39,763 nt of DNA from Bigelowiella natans CCMP2755 (Eukaryota; Cercozoa; Chlorarachniophyceae). This document shows positions 1 through 12,081 of the stretch, one piece after another. The stretch's first letter is position 1; every line of letters begins with the position of its first letter. The translations under genes and the position numbers were made by a program. The stretch is from the NCBI GenBank assembly GCA_000320545.1, contig ADNK01000711.1:1-39763 (forward strand), read 5' to 3'. Under the pieces are notes generated by a model. The model was not told where the DNA came from, searched no databases, and was given only the letters and a program-made list of their open reading frames with translations.

Positions 1-294
1 CCCACCCCCCCCCCCCCCAGGATCAAACCCTGTCCGGTTCCCTCCCCCGAACTGTGCAAATAAATTAGCAACCCCGACCTTCCTCCCCCCTTGTTCGATG
101 AGCTGGGCATGGAGCTCCCACGCTAGGAGGGAGGGCAATTCGCACCAAATGGTGGGCTGGTAATATTGGTGGTACGCCCCCCCCCCCGGGAGAAATTCAA
201 TCAGGGGAGAAGCAAAGACTCCTCCCATTCTTCTTCCTTTCTTCTTTCCTCCCCCCCCCCCCCTCCCCTCTGCGAAAACGACGACGACGAGCAG
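1..294. other. C-rich intronic sequence upstream of the PP2A exon
   Basis: Runs of C (near 4-18, 179-187 and 250-263) dominate. They look like the extreme C-rich polypyrimidine tracts seen before other acceptors of this gene. I could not find an upstream PP2A exon here with family-like sequence, so most of it is probably intron. Confidence 0.4.
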
Positions 295-600
295 GTCTCC
301 GAGGTCCTCGGGGAGCTGATGGAGGACACCAGCCAGACGGTGCGCGCATCCGTCTCCGCGGCTCTGGGCGAGATCGCAGTGCTGTGCGAGAGCAAGGTCA
401 GGCAGGCCATCTTCGACGTCATGAAGGTGGCTGTGAAAGACGAGGACTCTCTGGTGCGGTGCAACACCCTGGAGTCCATCCAGCACGTGGCGAAGAACGT
501 CAAGAACCCCCCCCCCTCCCTCTTCACGATGCTGCAGCCCTTCGCCTCGGATCCGAAATGGCGCGTCAGACGAGAGTAATATGATATGTGTGTATATGAA

Positions 601-644
<44 letters not shown>

Positions 645-1219
645 TATTTCCGTGAAAGGGTGCGAGACTGTTCTATATTAGGGAAATGGAAACCAATTGC
701 TTTTGTTGTAGTTAGTCGCCGCTCTGGAAGCTGTGATTCTTAATGATCGTTCCCCGTAGCAGTAGTAGTAGTAGTAGCCTCTTAGCGCATGTAGCTGCCT
801 CTGTCTAACCCTCCCCCCACCCCCCCCACCCCCTCCTCCTCTTTATTCCTCCTCCCAGGTATCTTCGGGCCTCAACGGCGTTCTCAGTTGCGAGCTCCAA
901 GACGGAAAGCGACACCTCGTTTGATCAGAAGCTGACGAATAACCTGATCGAGTGCCTCTCCGACCACATCTCCTCCATCCGCGAGGAGGCGTGCGTGCAG
1001 CTGGGCGAGATCGTGGGGATCAAGGGCAGCGAGTGGGGCATCAAAACGCTGCTGCCCGAGGCGCTCAAGTCGGTGTCGCAGTCCGACATGGGCGAGCAGT
1101 CCAACTACATTACTAGAATGACCGGGTAATAATTGTCCTTTTACTAGGGGGGAGGGGGAGGAGGAGGAGTGGGTGTGGTCATTTGCTGTCGTACGTTTCG
1201 TTTCATAGTATGATATATG

Positions 1220-1264
<45 letters not shown>

Positions 1265-1746
1265 GGGTGTAGATAATATGTGAATATCGTCTCTCTTCTC
1301 GCCATATCTCCCCGTCGCATTCTTTCTTCCCCGTTGTCTATTGGCATCATTGACACATTACTGACTTCGACTCCCTCCCACCCTCCGTTTCACCTTCCTC
1401 CCCCCTCCTCCCCCCTCCTCCTCCTCCTCTACCACCGCCTACCGCTGCTGCTGCTGCTGCTACCAGGCTGGTGCTCGTGACAAACGTGAGCAAGCATCTC
1501 TCAGCGGATCAAATCGAGAAGCACGTGGTCGGCTTCGTGGAGCAGTGCCTCAAGGACGTCGTGGAGAACGTCCGTTTCAAGGCGGCGCGGACCTGCGAGG
1601 CCATCCTGCCGCGCACTTCCAAGAAGGTTGTCCGCGAGAGGCTCATCCCCGCGCTGGAGAATGTGCAGAAGGGCGAGCAAGATCAAGACATCCTCTTCTA
1701 CTCCGAGCAGGCGCTTCACCTCGCACGGAGGCACTGCGGGAACTGA
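295..1746 (+). CDS. PPP2R1: PP2A 65-kDa scaffold (A) subunit, 3' part of gene
   Basis: Scaffold subunit of protein phosphatase 2A, the HEAT-repeat arch that carries the catalytic and regulatory B subunits. Exons 295-575, 859-1125 and 1467-1746 join in frame to 276 codons ending in TGA. Paired HEAT helices are visible throughout, with family hallmarks DPKWRVR at the end of the first exon, SNYITRMTG across the second junction, VVENVRFKAA in the third exon, and QDILFYSEQAL just before the stop. The aligned part corresponds to roughly the last seven HEAT repeats, so the N-terminal half lies outside the window. Donors are GTAATA and GTAATA; acceptors follow C-rich tracts and a CTG run. Both introns carry a (TA)n tract. 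The exact left end of the first exon is uncertain: the acceptor at 293-294 was chosen because it follows the poly-C tract and keeps frame. Family identity rests on the whole repeat pattern; isoform cannot be assigned. Confidence 0.9.
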
Positions 1747-1982
1747 GTTGATGACGATGTGATTTTTTTAATTTGTGGGGGAGTGGAGGGGGGCAACGAC
1801 TACTTCTACTACTACTACCGCTACTTTCAACGACGCCTTTCCAGACGCCGCAATCGATCTTCTGTTTTAAAGTTTTGAGTTATCTATCGATTTTTATGGG
1901 TGAAAAGAGGGGGCGAGGAGGTAGAGGGCCGGGGGCGAAAAATTGGATTTCACCTGAATTGGAGAAAGAAATTTTCTTCTTC

Positions 1983-2014
<32 letters not shown>

Positions 2015-2580
2015 ATCACTGTCATTCAATAACCCCTATGTTGTAATTACGGTTCTTCGGCTGAGAAATCTGTACTACAATATACGCGATAAACCACCCA
2101 CTACACAACAGCATATAACACAACAACAACACGCACAAACACACGCACACACACACACACACACACGCGCGCGCGCGGAAAATCCCTAACGGGCGCTCCG
2201 CGAGATATATTTTACATCTTACATATATCATATAATACGTACTGCAATAAAAGCGAGACTAGAATAGCGCCAGCGCCCAATGCCAAAGGGCCCATCGTCT
2301 TACCATCGCTTGCTACTTTAGCTCTATGGTAGTTGTTAGCGGAGTCATCAAAAAGAAGCTGAGACTTCCATCTAGAAAGCACGTCGTCCTCCTCTCTTTA
2401 AGTGAGGTAGGGAGGAGAGAGAGGGAGGGAGAGAGAGAGAGGCCAGCTCTTCTCTAATTTACAATTCCTGCTATGTCGAAGCGTAGAGAGTTATTGGTGA
2501 TCAACATTGCGAGCAGAGCGAGTAGCATCAGTCCAGAATTGTTACTTCTTGTCTGCATTGCTTGCCTATGTGTGGCGCAT
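1747..2580. other. Spacer after PP2A with microsatellites
   Basis: No convincing coding sequence. It holds an ATC trinucleotide run near 1985-2013, a CA run near 2143-2166 running into GC-alternating bases, a possible AATAAA signal near 2245, and a GAGA-rich stretch near 2412-2442. It leads into the palindrome-rich block that follows. Confidence 0.5.
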
Positions 2581-3330
2581 GCTAGCGTGGCATGCGCGTG
2601 CGTGCGCTCAAGCATTTTTTGAGCACTCAAGTGCTGCACTAGCTAGTAGCTAGCTAGCCGGGCATTTGGCGCGCAAAGGTGCATTTTGAGACCTCCTGTT
2701 AGACCTGATGAGGACCTACACCTCCAGCACATGCTGTTAGACGACCAGCTTGCGGCCCCCGCTGCGTATGTGGCAGCAGCTAGCCCGCCCCTCGATCGAT
2801 CACATATGCACTTTTTTATTTTTCTGGACAAATCACACAGCTAGACAGTTTAGGCGTCATTGCATCATGCGCATTAGCACATAGCTAGCTAGCCTAGCCA
2901 TGAATCAATCTAGCAATTCAGTAATGTCCGATATAGGTCTAGGTCGAATGCTAGAATGTGCACGTGCAAAAAGCATGGCTTGATGGACAAGCAGCAGCTA
3001 CAATCATCTAGTCATAGCTCGAGAGCTAGGCTAGTAGGGCCTCTGTACTATAGTGTAGTCTAGCAGTGTCGCAATTTGCATGCTCATCATGCATGCATCG
3101 CTAGATCGGCTACGCGTAACAACGATGCGCATGCACTGCGATCTATCTAGTAGAGATGCGCAGCATGATAATGTACGTCTACTAGATGTCTAGACATGCA
3201 TACACACGCATACATGAGACTAGCTACGCTTGGTATTTGTTAAAAGTGAATAAGGCGTGCGCGCACGTAGATGCTACTGCGCATCTGAACATCCGCGCAG
3301 GCACTCCTGCATGCTTTTCACAGCTAGCAT
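2580..3330. repeat. CTAG/TGCA palindrome-rich spacer block 1
   Basis: Dense in short self-complementary words: GCTAGC, CTAGCTAG, GCATGC, TGCATGCA, GCGCGC. No reading frame has protein-like content. It lies between the convergent 3' ends of the PP2A gene and the TFIIH p34 gene, where both transcripts would terminate. The same vocabulary recurs in five other spacers in this window. Confidence 0.75.
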
Positions 3331-3451
3331 TTCCTCATCTTCGTCCTCCATTCTGGTCCTTCGCATCCATCATCTGCTTCCTCTTTCTTCTACCACCATC
3401 ATTCCGTCCTAGATCAAACTCGGTTGAGCATCTGGAGAGGGGGGGAGGAGC

Positions 3452-3496
<45 letters not shown>

Positions 3497-3596
3497 GTGG
3501 ATTATGAGAGTGTGCATGAAGTACCCTTCCCTACCACGGTCAGAGCTCATAGCCAAAAATGCCAAAAGGAGAGCGCATTTGAAAATGGAATATCTA
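3331..3596. repeat. Short spacer with (GA)n microsatellite
   Basis: A GA run at about 3461-3493 sits about 100 bp beyond the p34 stop codon. Nothing else recognisable. Confidence 0.6.
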
Positions 3597-4450
3597 CTAC
3601 ATTTCGCAGGTCTTCCTCGCACTACAGAAGATGGCCAAGCACACTGGACAAACCCTTTTGAAGAAACAAACAAACCAAACCAAAAAATTATCATTCAGAA
3701 AAAAAAAAAAAAGAGAGAATGTCGAAGCGATGAAAGCGATGCTGCCGCTGCTCATGGCAATGTTATCTCCAAAAGAAGACGACAAGCAAACACAACCAGC
3801 CGGTGTCTTGAGGCTTGTTATGGCAGAAGCAATTCGCCCTAATTTCGTAGCAGCAACCACAGTCACAGGTGAGGGCTAATGATGCACACATCGAAAGGAG
3901 GAGGAAGAGGAGGAAGGGGGGGGGGGAGGGAGAAGGAGGCGTGGTACAGTACCTATAGTCCACTTCCGTCGGTTTCGGCATGATCTTGTCGCAACACACA
4001 CAATAATAACGCATACAAACACAGGCTCATCAAAAGCACCAGAGGAGAGAGAAGCCAAAAAAAACCCAACGCCAATGTAGACAGAGGCAGCTCTTCCAAA
4101 TACATATATATATATATATATTAAAATTTCACAGAGATGATACGGTATAGAATATCATTCGTCGTGATTTCGACGGTGCTGTGCGCGCACGCGTACGCAC
4201 GTGGTCGCTATCAATGCTGCATTGAGGCTAAGCGACGAAAAATACCAGTGTGCTGTCTCGCAGGTCCCCGTCCGGCATGTACCATTGCATCTAAGGCAGA
4301 GAGATTTCATTCATTTCTTTACGAATGTGTGTATCTAATGTGCATCGTGGTTATGACGCAGATCGCTCCACACACACACACGCAAACACATAAACTAACG
4401 TACATTCCTAGCAGGATGTAGGTGTGTTTTTAATATAGTAGATATATGTA

Positions 4451-4528
<78 letters not shown>

Positions 4529-5064
4529 TCCAAAACCATGAGTTGAAGCAGGCCTGCCAAATTATCAGGACGCTTATATACACCCTTCGTCAAATCCTTA
4601 AGCGAAAAACAACAACGACAGCAGCAGCAGCAGCAACAACACAACAACAATAACAAAGCCATGCTATGTTCAGTCGAGGGGGGAGAGAATGGAGAGACCG
4701 TGGAGAGATACGCGACAACGACGCTTCCCACACATAATAAATAGCAATAATCTATGATATTCATGAAGGAATAAAGTCGAAGAAAGGCGGCTGGGCTGCT
4801 GAACACACCGAGGCTTGCTGAAGAAACGAGTGGTCCTTCCCCAGCATCGGCATTACAAGGGAGTCGATCTGTACCCCTGTCGGTTGATAATATAAAACGA
4901 TGTCAAATAATGAGTTGCCGTGACTGTCCGCATCATCGTTATGACTCTTCGCCTTCAGTCTCTCCTATCTCTCGCATTGCTACTACTAGTACTGCAACTG
5001 CTGGTGGATACCCATGTTCCGTGCCGAGAAGATCGCATTCATAATCGGCACGTAGTCGTCATTG

Positions 5065-5105
<41 letters not shown>

Positions 5106-5322
5106 ATGACAAGGACAAGGATGTTGTTTTTGTGTGTGTGTGAGAGAGAGGGGGTGGGTTTAATACATACTGCGAATATAGCAAGCCTGCTTATTGATGC
5201 ATGTGTTGCGAAAAGAAGACAATGGCCACCAACCCATGCTGCCACACGTGTCGATGACCATAATCCTAGATTGAAGAAACCGACCCTTTTTTTCATACTA
5301 CGAAGGATAACAAGCAATAACA

Positions 5323-5353
<31 letters not shown>

Positions 5354-6022
5354 GAGAGGAGGCGAGAAGAACACCACTTTCAGCGTTGATGAGCTTTTTC
5401 AACACGGATATGATACTCTGCAAGCCTCTACTTCCACCTACCTCTCGTTTGACGTGTCTGGCATAGCAAAGAGCTCTAGAGAGAGAAGCAGCCAACCGCG
5501 ACTTCCTGCACACGTACACACACACACACACACACAAATAACGGTTACGGGATGTGAGTTTATGGTGCCGGGCGTTGTTTCGTGCTTCTTTTGAGCGCTC
5601 GGCATGGAGAGAAATTGAGAGCTTTGCTACGACGGAAGAAGAGGGGGAAGAACCGTTTGAACGATATATCACCATACTATCACATTATCGTCCACACTTT
5701 GGATTTCCGCTCGGTGGGGGTATTTTCGCCAAAGCGGCAAGCTCCTGCACAATCACCCCTGAGAAAGGAAGGAGAGGGGGGCATGATCTCCAATAATCAA
5801 CGGCATTGTCCTTTTCCATCGAAAGTAAGTGGTGGTACTCATCGGATTCGCTAGGTGTGCCAGCTCTGCTTTGAGCTCCTTTCGTCGCAATTTGCGACTC
5901 TGAAGTAGTGAGTTGCAGTCGTTATGAAGGATGATGTTGTGCTGGTGGGTGGTGATAATAATGGTGAGGCCAACACACAAACGAAACGTGCCTTCATATT
6001 GTATTGTTGAATCAATTGAGTA

Positions 6023-6072
<50 letters not shown>

Positions 6073-7195
6073 TATCTAAATATATAATATGTTTGAATGT
6101 CCGTATTATGTTTTTATATGTACACTAGTAGCATGATATACAAATAAGAAACACACCTTTTCCGCCTCGTCGCCGGTTTTATTCTTCTTGGCAGCTGCAC
6201 AAACATTGTTAAGATACTGATATGCACAATAGAGCAGTTGCACACGCGTGCGAGAGTAACGCGTATGGCCCGACACAATACAGAGCATCTAGACCCCCCC
6301 CCCAAACTGACCGAGCTCCTTGATTTCCTGCTCCATCTTCGCTTTCAGGCAGGGGGAAGCTGGGAAGATCATCTTGGACTGTGGTGAGGTCATAAAGCCA
6401 TGGCATCATAGGTCATTCCAATCCATGCTCATTATCGCAGAATTAAAATAGCGAAAATGTGTAAGATTTGTGGATGGATGTGAAGAGAAAACGCCGATAT
6501 ATGTCGCGGGCGCGGTCACTAGCTTCACACCCATCGACACCGTGTTGCCACATTCTTCCATTCATAATGATTGAAGTAAATATGCATATTTCTTGGATGA
6601 AAGGGTGGCGAAAATTAAGTTCCATCTTCCGGTCGATGAATATGACTGCTGCACCTTCGCAGGATGGCTGGCAATGACCGCGATTTGATTCGAATGGTGT
6701 TGCAGCAGTATCGAGTTCAGGAACATCTGCAGAGGGAGGGGGGGGAGGGAACGAACATTTCCTAAGCAATGGCTTCACCAAGCTACAAAGAAGCAAAAGT
6801 TGATGTATATGAAAAGTAGTGGCGGCCATTTCGCTTGTTCTCGCACCAAGGTCTGCTGAAGAATGCCATCAAACTCCGCAGGCTTCATCTGCGCCCTGTG
6901 GAGCATGAGGGAGGGAGGACCTTGGTTATCGAATGGGTCGCAACAAACGGATTGATAATTCGAAGATAATTACCAGACGATCGGGTTGGAGTCGAAAATA
7001 AGCACTAGAAGAACCTGAGTAAACGTGCAGTTTCAGCTGATAGCAAATCGGTGCGAAGGATTTTCAGGGAGGCGGGGAGGGGGGGGGGGGGAGTTTGGGG
7101 AGGATTTTCTCGTAATCGACCGGTTTGTTCACAAGTCCGAGCATCTTGTTATCTGCCAGCCCGCTGGCCTCATCTCCTGGATCCCAGGAAGACAT
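3597..7195 (-). CDS. GTF2H3: TFIIH core subunit p34 / Tfb4, complete 14-exon gene
   Basis: Core subunit of TFIIH, acting in transcription initiation and nucleotide excision repair, with a vWA-like fold and a C-terminal zinc module that contacts p44. Exons, 5' to 3' on the minus strand: 7195-7133, 7014-6974, 6895-6847, 6726-6655, 6378-6312, 6194-6157, 5501-5375, 5068-5012, 4876-4809, 4596-4537, 4290-4246, 3984-3953, 3838-3797, 3654-3597. They total 819 nt, 272 residues, and every junction keeps phase. Family blocks: LLVLIFDSNPIVW, SNQIAVIASH, SLSRALCYARH, MNAIFSARNMG, DLTKGVYKRP, QWYMPDGDLRD, VDYRANCFCH and VCPVCLAIFC, which supplies the last zinc cysteines. The seventh exon start uses acceptor ...GGAAG, because this closes frame and matches family spacing. 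The CDS is somewhat shorter than the human protein. Introns run 78-655 bp and many contain microsatellites. The start ATG lies 236 bp from a divergent gene. Confidence 0.9.
4101..6069. repeat. Dinucleotide microsatellites inside p34 introns
   Basis: TA run at about 4101-4120; CA then TA compound run at about 4453-4525; TG at about 5071-5101; GA at about 5323-5358; CA at about 5517-5535; TA at about 6027-6069. Each falls inside an intron of the p34 model and several abut a splice site. On the gene strand the TG run at 5071 reads (CA)n-CAG and directly forms the acceptor of the eighth exon. Confidence 0.8.
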
Positions 7196-7431
7196 GGGGG
7201 TGGCGAGAAAGGGCAGCTTCAGGGCTGCCTTTCCGTACGGAATATAAAAATTTAGGACAATATTTACAGCCTAAAACATGTAAATTATAAAATCAATACC
7301 ATTTTTTCTAAAAATAATAACGTGCTTATGAGTTTTCACTCGTTCGAAATAATAGTAGATAAAATCGGGTTACACTGTTGTCCAAATTAACATAAAAACC
7401 ATACCTCCGAAGAGAGAGTCGCGTACCCTCT
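7196..7431. promoter_or_regulatory. Divergent promoter spacer, p34 / coiled-coil gene
   Basis: A 236-bp gap separates two outward-facing start codons (7195 on -, 7432 on +), so it should hold both core promoters. It is AT-rich near 7245-7330. No palindrome-rich block is present, unlike the spacers at gene 3' ends. No individual element can be assigned. Confidence 0.5.
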
Positions 7432-8342
7432 ATGGAGGATGTTGTGAAGATAAGAGAGAAGGCCGTGCAGCCTGCCAAGGTGCATGCACATGAATTAGCT
7501 TTCCATTCTATTTTAGCTGAATTGTTTGCTAGTTGATACGCGCACTCTGGTTTGCATAGTTTTAGCACGGCACAGTAACTCAAATGGTGCGTGCCGCGCA
7601 TGTTTCAGTGACCTGAATGAAGACCATATCGAGCTCTCCCAATCATCATGACCTTTATTCAATTTTTGCTGCGGGCTGTTAGTTTGTATAGAAATGTAAT
7701 CGAATGCACATGCGACGCATGCTCAATAACCACTAACAGGCTTCCGCCCTCCTCGCCAAGTTTATCAAGAAGCAAGAAAAAATTCGTTCGAGAGAAATCC
7801 AGGTATGATGACAAATCTCGAAACGATGATAGCTATTGAAACTAAACTGCACGAACTGAGGAGGAATAAAATAGAGATTGAAAATAGAAAGTTGATCAGT
7901 AATCTTGAAATTTATGGTAGGAGGGTCAATTCACAGTCGGAATCAGTGACGACCTCATGGGGCAGCTACTGTTGCTCAAGCAATCTATCGACTCATCTCA
8001 GAAAACCGAACCACAGAGCTAAGCTTAAAAGAGAATTCACGTTTTGCATGGAGTGCAAATACAAAAAGTCAACGCAGAAACGATATACTTCTCGAGGAAG
8101 ACCTACTTTGTCTCCAACATGCATCAAGCACTGCTGCACGAGGATTGCAGCTGCAAAGCGGGAATGAGCACCTGGATCTATGTGGTGCCCTGTTTCCTAA
8201 AAAATATGACAACTTTATCATAAAAAACGTGAAGTGCATTCCATGCTTTCTGATGAGGCATCGATCTAGCAATGTGGTATCATGCTTTAAATTTCGTCAT
8301 GGAAATTTTATAGGATTGCAGTTGCATCATGCACTTACCTAA
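7432..8342 (+). CDS. Small coiled-coil protein, 4-exon model, family unknown
   Basis: Exons 7432-7479, 7740-7802, 7877-7916 and 7966-8342 join in frame to 175 residues. The first exon opens with ATG at 7432 (MEDVVKIREKAVQPAK) and ends at a GTGCAT donor. The second (ASALLAKFIKKQEKIRSREIQ without its last residue here) and third are highly charged and helical, and the last continues as a helix (QAIYRLISENRTTELSLKEN). Introns of 260, 74 and 49 bp fit neighbouring genes. I do not recognise the family; small adaptor or tethering subunits look like this. The last roughly 60 residues lose protein-like character, so the true stop or another intron may come earlier. An alternative third exon in another frame gives a short ending at 8022. 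Confidence 0.45.
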
Positions 8343-8389
8343 TTGCAGTTTCTTCTCGTGTTTTGTGCGCGCAGCCTCATTGTCAAATG

Positions 8390-9431
8390 GTCATAGCTAT
8401 AGATAGTCACCAATCTAGCAATGCATCAGGGCGAACAACACGGGCTAGCGGGGCCTAGATGAGTGCTGATGTGTGGGTTTAAAGCAAACCATGTTGCATT
8501 TGTGATCAATGCTAGCAATTGTCCGCTCGAGCACAAATCACAGTGTTAAGTGCATGAGTCTGCACGTCGTCACGCACACGTTCATTTTCTGAATCTGCAC
8601 GAACTGTGCAGTGCTAGAGTGTGCTTGCTGGCTAGCTAGAGCGCTAGAGCACTTTTCTGCAAAATGCGAGCATTCTCCAAGCAAGCAAACACACGTTTCG
8701 ATCTGGTTTTGAAATCCAGTCGTCTGTCATCATGCTGGCATGCACCAGTGCACAGCACACAAAGCTGGAAAGATCGCAGCCGGCACACAACTAGACAAGC
8801 TAGCAAGTCATGACAGTCCAAACATCGTGTGCTGCAGTTCTCTAGTTCTCAACGACTAATCACAAATTCGTCGTGCAATGCAGTGTCACGTGCTCTGGGT
8901 GCAGTCAATTCAGTCTAGCAGTGTGAGAGCTAGAGAGTGCCAGTTTGCCAGAGCACCGCAGAGCCAGAGAGTGCCAGAGTGGCCGGCGCATCAGAGGTGC
9001 CTCACGTCAAGACACATGGCAATGATTAAACACATGCGGTGGTGCGACGTGCAGTGATTCAACAATGACATTGCGTGCAGTGTGCGAGTGATTTGTGACG
9101 CCACGATGTGCCCCACGCCATGTGCGCCACCACCAATCTTGCATTGTGGCTTGAAGATCGTTCATGCACCCGAACTTTCCCTCGCTTTCTCAATGCAAAG
9201 ACGCTCCCATTTTCTTGCAGATGTTTCCAATTTAGCAGCCCTGCTTGCATCCTTCCCCAACAGTCGCCAAGAAAAATTGAGGGGTTCTGAATCCACGCAA
9301 TCGATGGATGAACAAAGGCGGCTGGCAGGATCAGATGCACACACATTCCTCACTGATGGGTCTCGTCGCAGGGTGAAAAGCAAGTCCGTTTTGATCTCTC
9401 ACAAAATTGTCAAACCCATATTGTTTCAGTA
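8390..9431. repeat. Palindrome-rich spacer block 2
   Basis: CTAG, GCTAGC and TGCA words are very frequent at about 8390-9060, grading into a TGCA/GTGC-rich stretch to about 9350. It is the spacer after the coiled-coil gene and before the next tandem gene. Overlapping ORFs at 9059-9432 on both strands have no consistent frame and look like by-products of this composition. Confidence 0.65.
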
Positions 9432-12081
9432 ATGCGACAAAGAATCTGGGTCGAGATCCTTCAGAACAGGCATCGTGCAATGGGCGATCGCAAAAAGCCC
9501 CTCAAGGAGCCATTGGTGTATGCAAACTGGACCGACCCGGTTTTGTATATTGATTAGAAGGCTGCACATTCTTTATTATATTAGCTTCCGATTCTAAATT
9601 CAATGAATTAATACATTACTGCCCCATTTCTTGAACGAAACTTAGCTGCTGTCCGTTTTGTGTCTCTGGGCATTTGAGAATGATTGATTTGCGCTAATGT
9701 GACTAATTAGGGACAATCAAACATTCCTGATGGATTTGAACGTATCCCTTCAAAGGTCTAACAGTATTTTTATATGAACGTAATATTTCTTTAGAGAGCA
9801 TGTCAACGTATTCCCATGAGATAATTGAAAGTGATGTTAACCTCAGAAGTATGGTGTATTAACATTTTAGTCTCCGAGTCATAGTGGATCGGTGTTCTCA
9901 GGCCTTTCGGCCGCTGGGATACGATTGTGCTCGTTTATGATCACTAGACTTCAAATGGTGATCACGAAGGCTGAAACACTATCACCACATTGAGACTTTG
10001 AATATGATTAGGCATACGGGAGTTTTCTTATTACTATGATAACGATCGATGCTTTACTTTCCTGGTTTGTACGTTTGCACATCGAACATGAAGGAGACCT
10101 GATTCAGCTTAGTATTATACACTTTAAATAAAAATGTAGGCTTGTGGAGTATTCTGATGTAGATGGGAATCAGGAAAGATCCTTGGTATAATTTATGGTG
10201 TTATATGTTTATCTGATCGTTGTGCTAAAGTTAATTTGGAATGAAGTGTAACTATTTTATTGCACGAATTCTTAATCTTTGTGAATTGAACCTAATAGAT
10301 GTATTTACTTAGTTCCGAATAATTTTGTATCAGAACCTCGTAGCCTTAATTCTTGTTGACGTTTTAACGTACATTTGGATCGTCGTATATGTAACTACTG
10401 GAATTCAAAATGAGGTAATACCAGAAACCAGAAACAACAAATTTGCTTAGGTATTTATATTGATTGGGAATTTCAATTACCCACTTTTCAAATTGCTAGT
10501 ATCAATTTCTTATTTAGCCATTCGCCAACTAATGGTAGTCATTTCTTTTTTCAGAATGTTGCGAAACTAGTAATCGCCGTTATTTGCTTTGTTATCCACT
10601 GGTTCTCGAATGTAGTAGGGTAATGACACGGAGATTTTTCGTTGTGCATGTTTATCTAACAATTAGAAACAGGTATCTCTTTGACAATTCATGCCCAGTA
10701 CGAGGGGAAGTCTGCGTATCCATCATTTTACTTGGAACGGTTCAGAAAGTTTCCGACAAAAAATTCTATGTTTTAATGTATGATCTAGTGAAAATGTATA
10801 TCTTTAGGTGATGACGCCGGGTTTGATATACATTTCGTATCGAGAGATAAAAAGCATGGGATGGAAATCATTTCTATCTTTGGGTGAATCAGACTTCCAA
10901 TTGAACTGGTTCTTTTTGTCAATTTCAAGTTGTTTGATTAGGCGCAAGCATGCATGCTAGGAGGCTACTTACGTCATACCAAACATATGTGGCAGGTACA
11001 TCCAATTTTGTTTTTAAATTTATCGTTGTAAATGAGGTTTTTGTAAATTGAAAATGTAGCCGTTCAGCTTTACGTGTTACAATCAGTAACGCTCGCATTT
11101 CTTTCAGTGGTAGTACAGCTATTGTGAGATTGTTGAATATTTTGTAATGCGAGTACTGATAAGATGAATATCAATGTGTTTAGCTTGCTTTGTGCCATAC
11201 TAAATTTACCGAAAGAGCTATGGATGTGACGGTATGTTGAAGAGAGAAAAATAGTTGTCTTCATCCTCTATATTCTCAATTGGTACTTTCTATTTGCAAA
11301 TCATGCTCAGATTTAACACTTCTCTAGATAGTATAAATTACCTCTCATTGTATAGATCTATGGGATTACACTGGCATCTAGTGTGATAGTTTCAGTCATT
11401 GATATTCTCTCAATCAAGGTCCAAGATTAAGTCACTATTTTACATAAAATCCTTATACATTTTATGGCAGGCAATACGCCAACATTACTCGAATTGGCTC
11501 CTTGTATCTTTGATATTCGCATCTGCTATAAGTTTTGGAGTTACTATTGTAGTCTCTCTATTTCTGGTATATGACTGTTTGATTGAAAGGGTTCTACAGA
11601 TGTCAAACTCAATCTTAAAAAATAGGGTGTTCAAAGTCAAAGTGCAGAATATGTTGATTATAGCTTAACTGAAACGGTATGAAGGCATGAAAGACTTTTA
11701 ATCTAAAAATCATATAATTAAAACTCTAATTATCCTGAATCGCTGAAATGTATTCAGGTTTGGGAACAAGCAGTTGCCAGATGTCTTGTTGTTGGCTGCG
11801 GTATGCATTTATACTGGCATTCAGATCGGCCAATACTCCATTCGGTTGTTGAAACATTTATTCCCTGCATTGGCGAGTTTTCCTATAATGCAATTGTCAT
11901 AATTCTTATTCCGAATGGAATGTTGCAGATTCTTGTACAGTTTGACGGGTGGGGGGAACGCATCCAATCAATAATATCTGAAGAATCGATACTACCTCCT
12001 CGTTCATCGGATGCATCTATCATTGGCAGGGGATCTTTGACTTCCTCTTCAGCTGATGTCAGACATTTCATAGATCCTTAA
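9432..12081 (+). CDS. Multi-pass membrane protein, 15-exon model
   Basis: Exons 9432-9539, 9711-9755, 9871-9957, 10012-10064, 10140-10185, 10313-10390, 10451-10498, 10555-10619, 10673-10807, 10961-10995, 11068-11123, 11184-11231, 11356-11418, 11471-11635 and 11758-12081 give 1356 nt, 451 residues, with all phases compatible. Hydrophobic segments occur in successive exons: SFLITMITIDALLSW, then LVALILVDVLTYIWIVVY, KLVIAVICFVIHWF, VCVSIILLGTV, ITLASSVIVSVIDIL and LLVSLIFASAISFGVTIVV. A polar Ser-rich C-terminal tail follows. The count of about seven helices, with the segment YQNLVALILVDVL resembling TM2 of seven-helix receptors, suggests a receptor-like protein, but no diagnostic motif is visible and I do not name a family. 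Most introns are 50-75 bp. The last exon has an alternative reading with an intron near 11785-11865. Exons may be missed in the longer introns. Confidence 0.5.

Noticed and set aside
3186-3842. 218-codon + ORF
   Set aside because: It spans a palindrome-rich block, a GA repeat and antisense of p34 zinc-module exons; it has no consistent protein-like content.
4408-5675. Long frames on both strands through the CA, TG, GA and TA tracts
   Set aside because: Their length comes from simple repeats free of stops; the true p34 exons run through small parts of the region in mixed frames.
5550-5965. Extra p34 exons between the sixth and seventh exons (frames near 5560-5665 and 5715-5895)
   Set aside because: Joining the sixth exon directly to 5501 keeps frame and matches the family spacing between EIKEL and SLSRALCY; inserting them breaks it.
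8636-9432. Overlapping ORFs of 60-116 codons on both strands
   Set aside because: They lie in the palindrome-rich block, conflict with each other, and show no family-like sequence or splice context.
9854-10554. Introns of 17 and 20 bases in the multi-pass gene, like nucleomorph introns
   Set aside because: Earlier donors (GTCTAA at 9756 and GTATCA at 10499) give introns of normal length, keep phase, and fit the rest of the gene.
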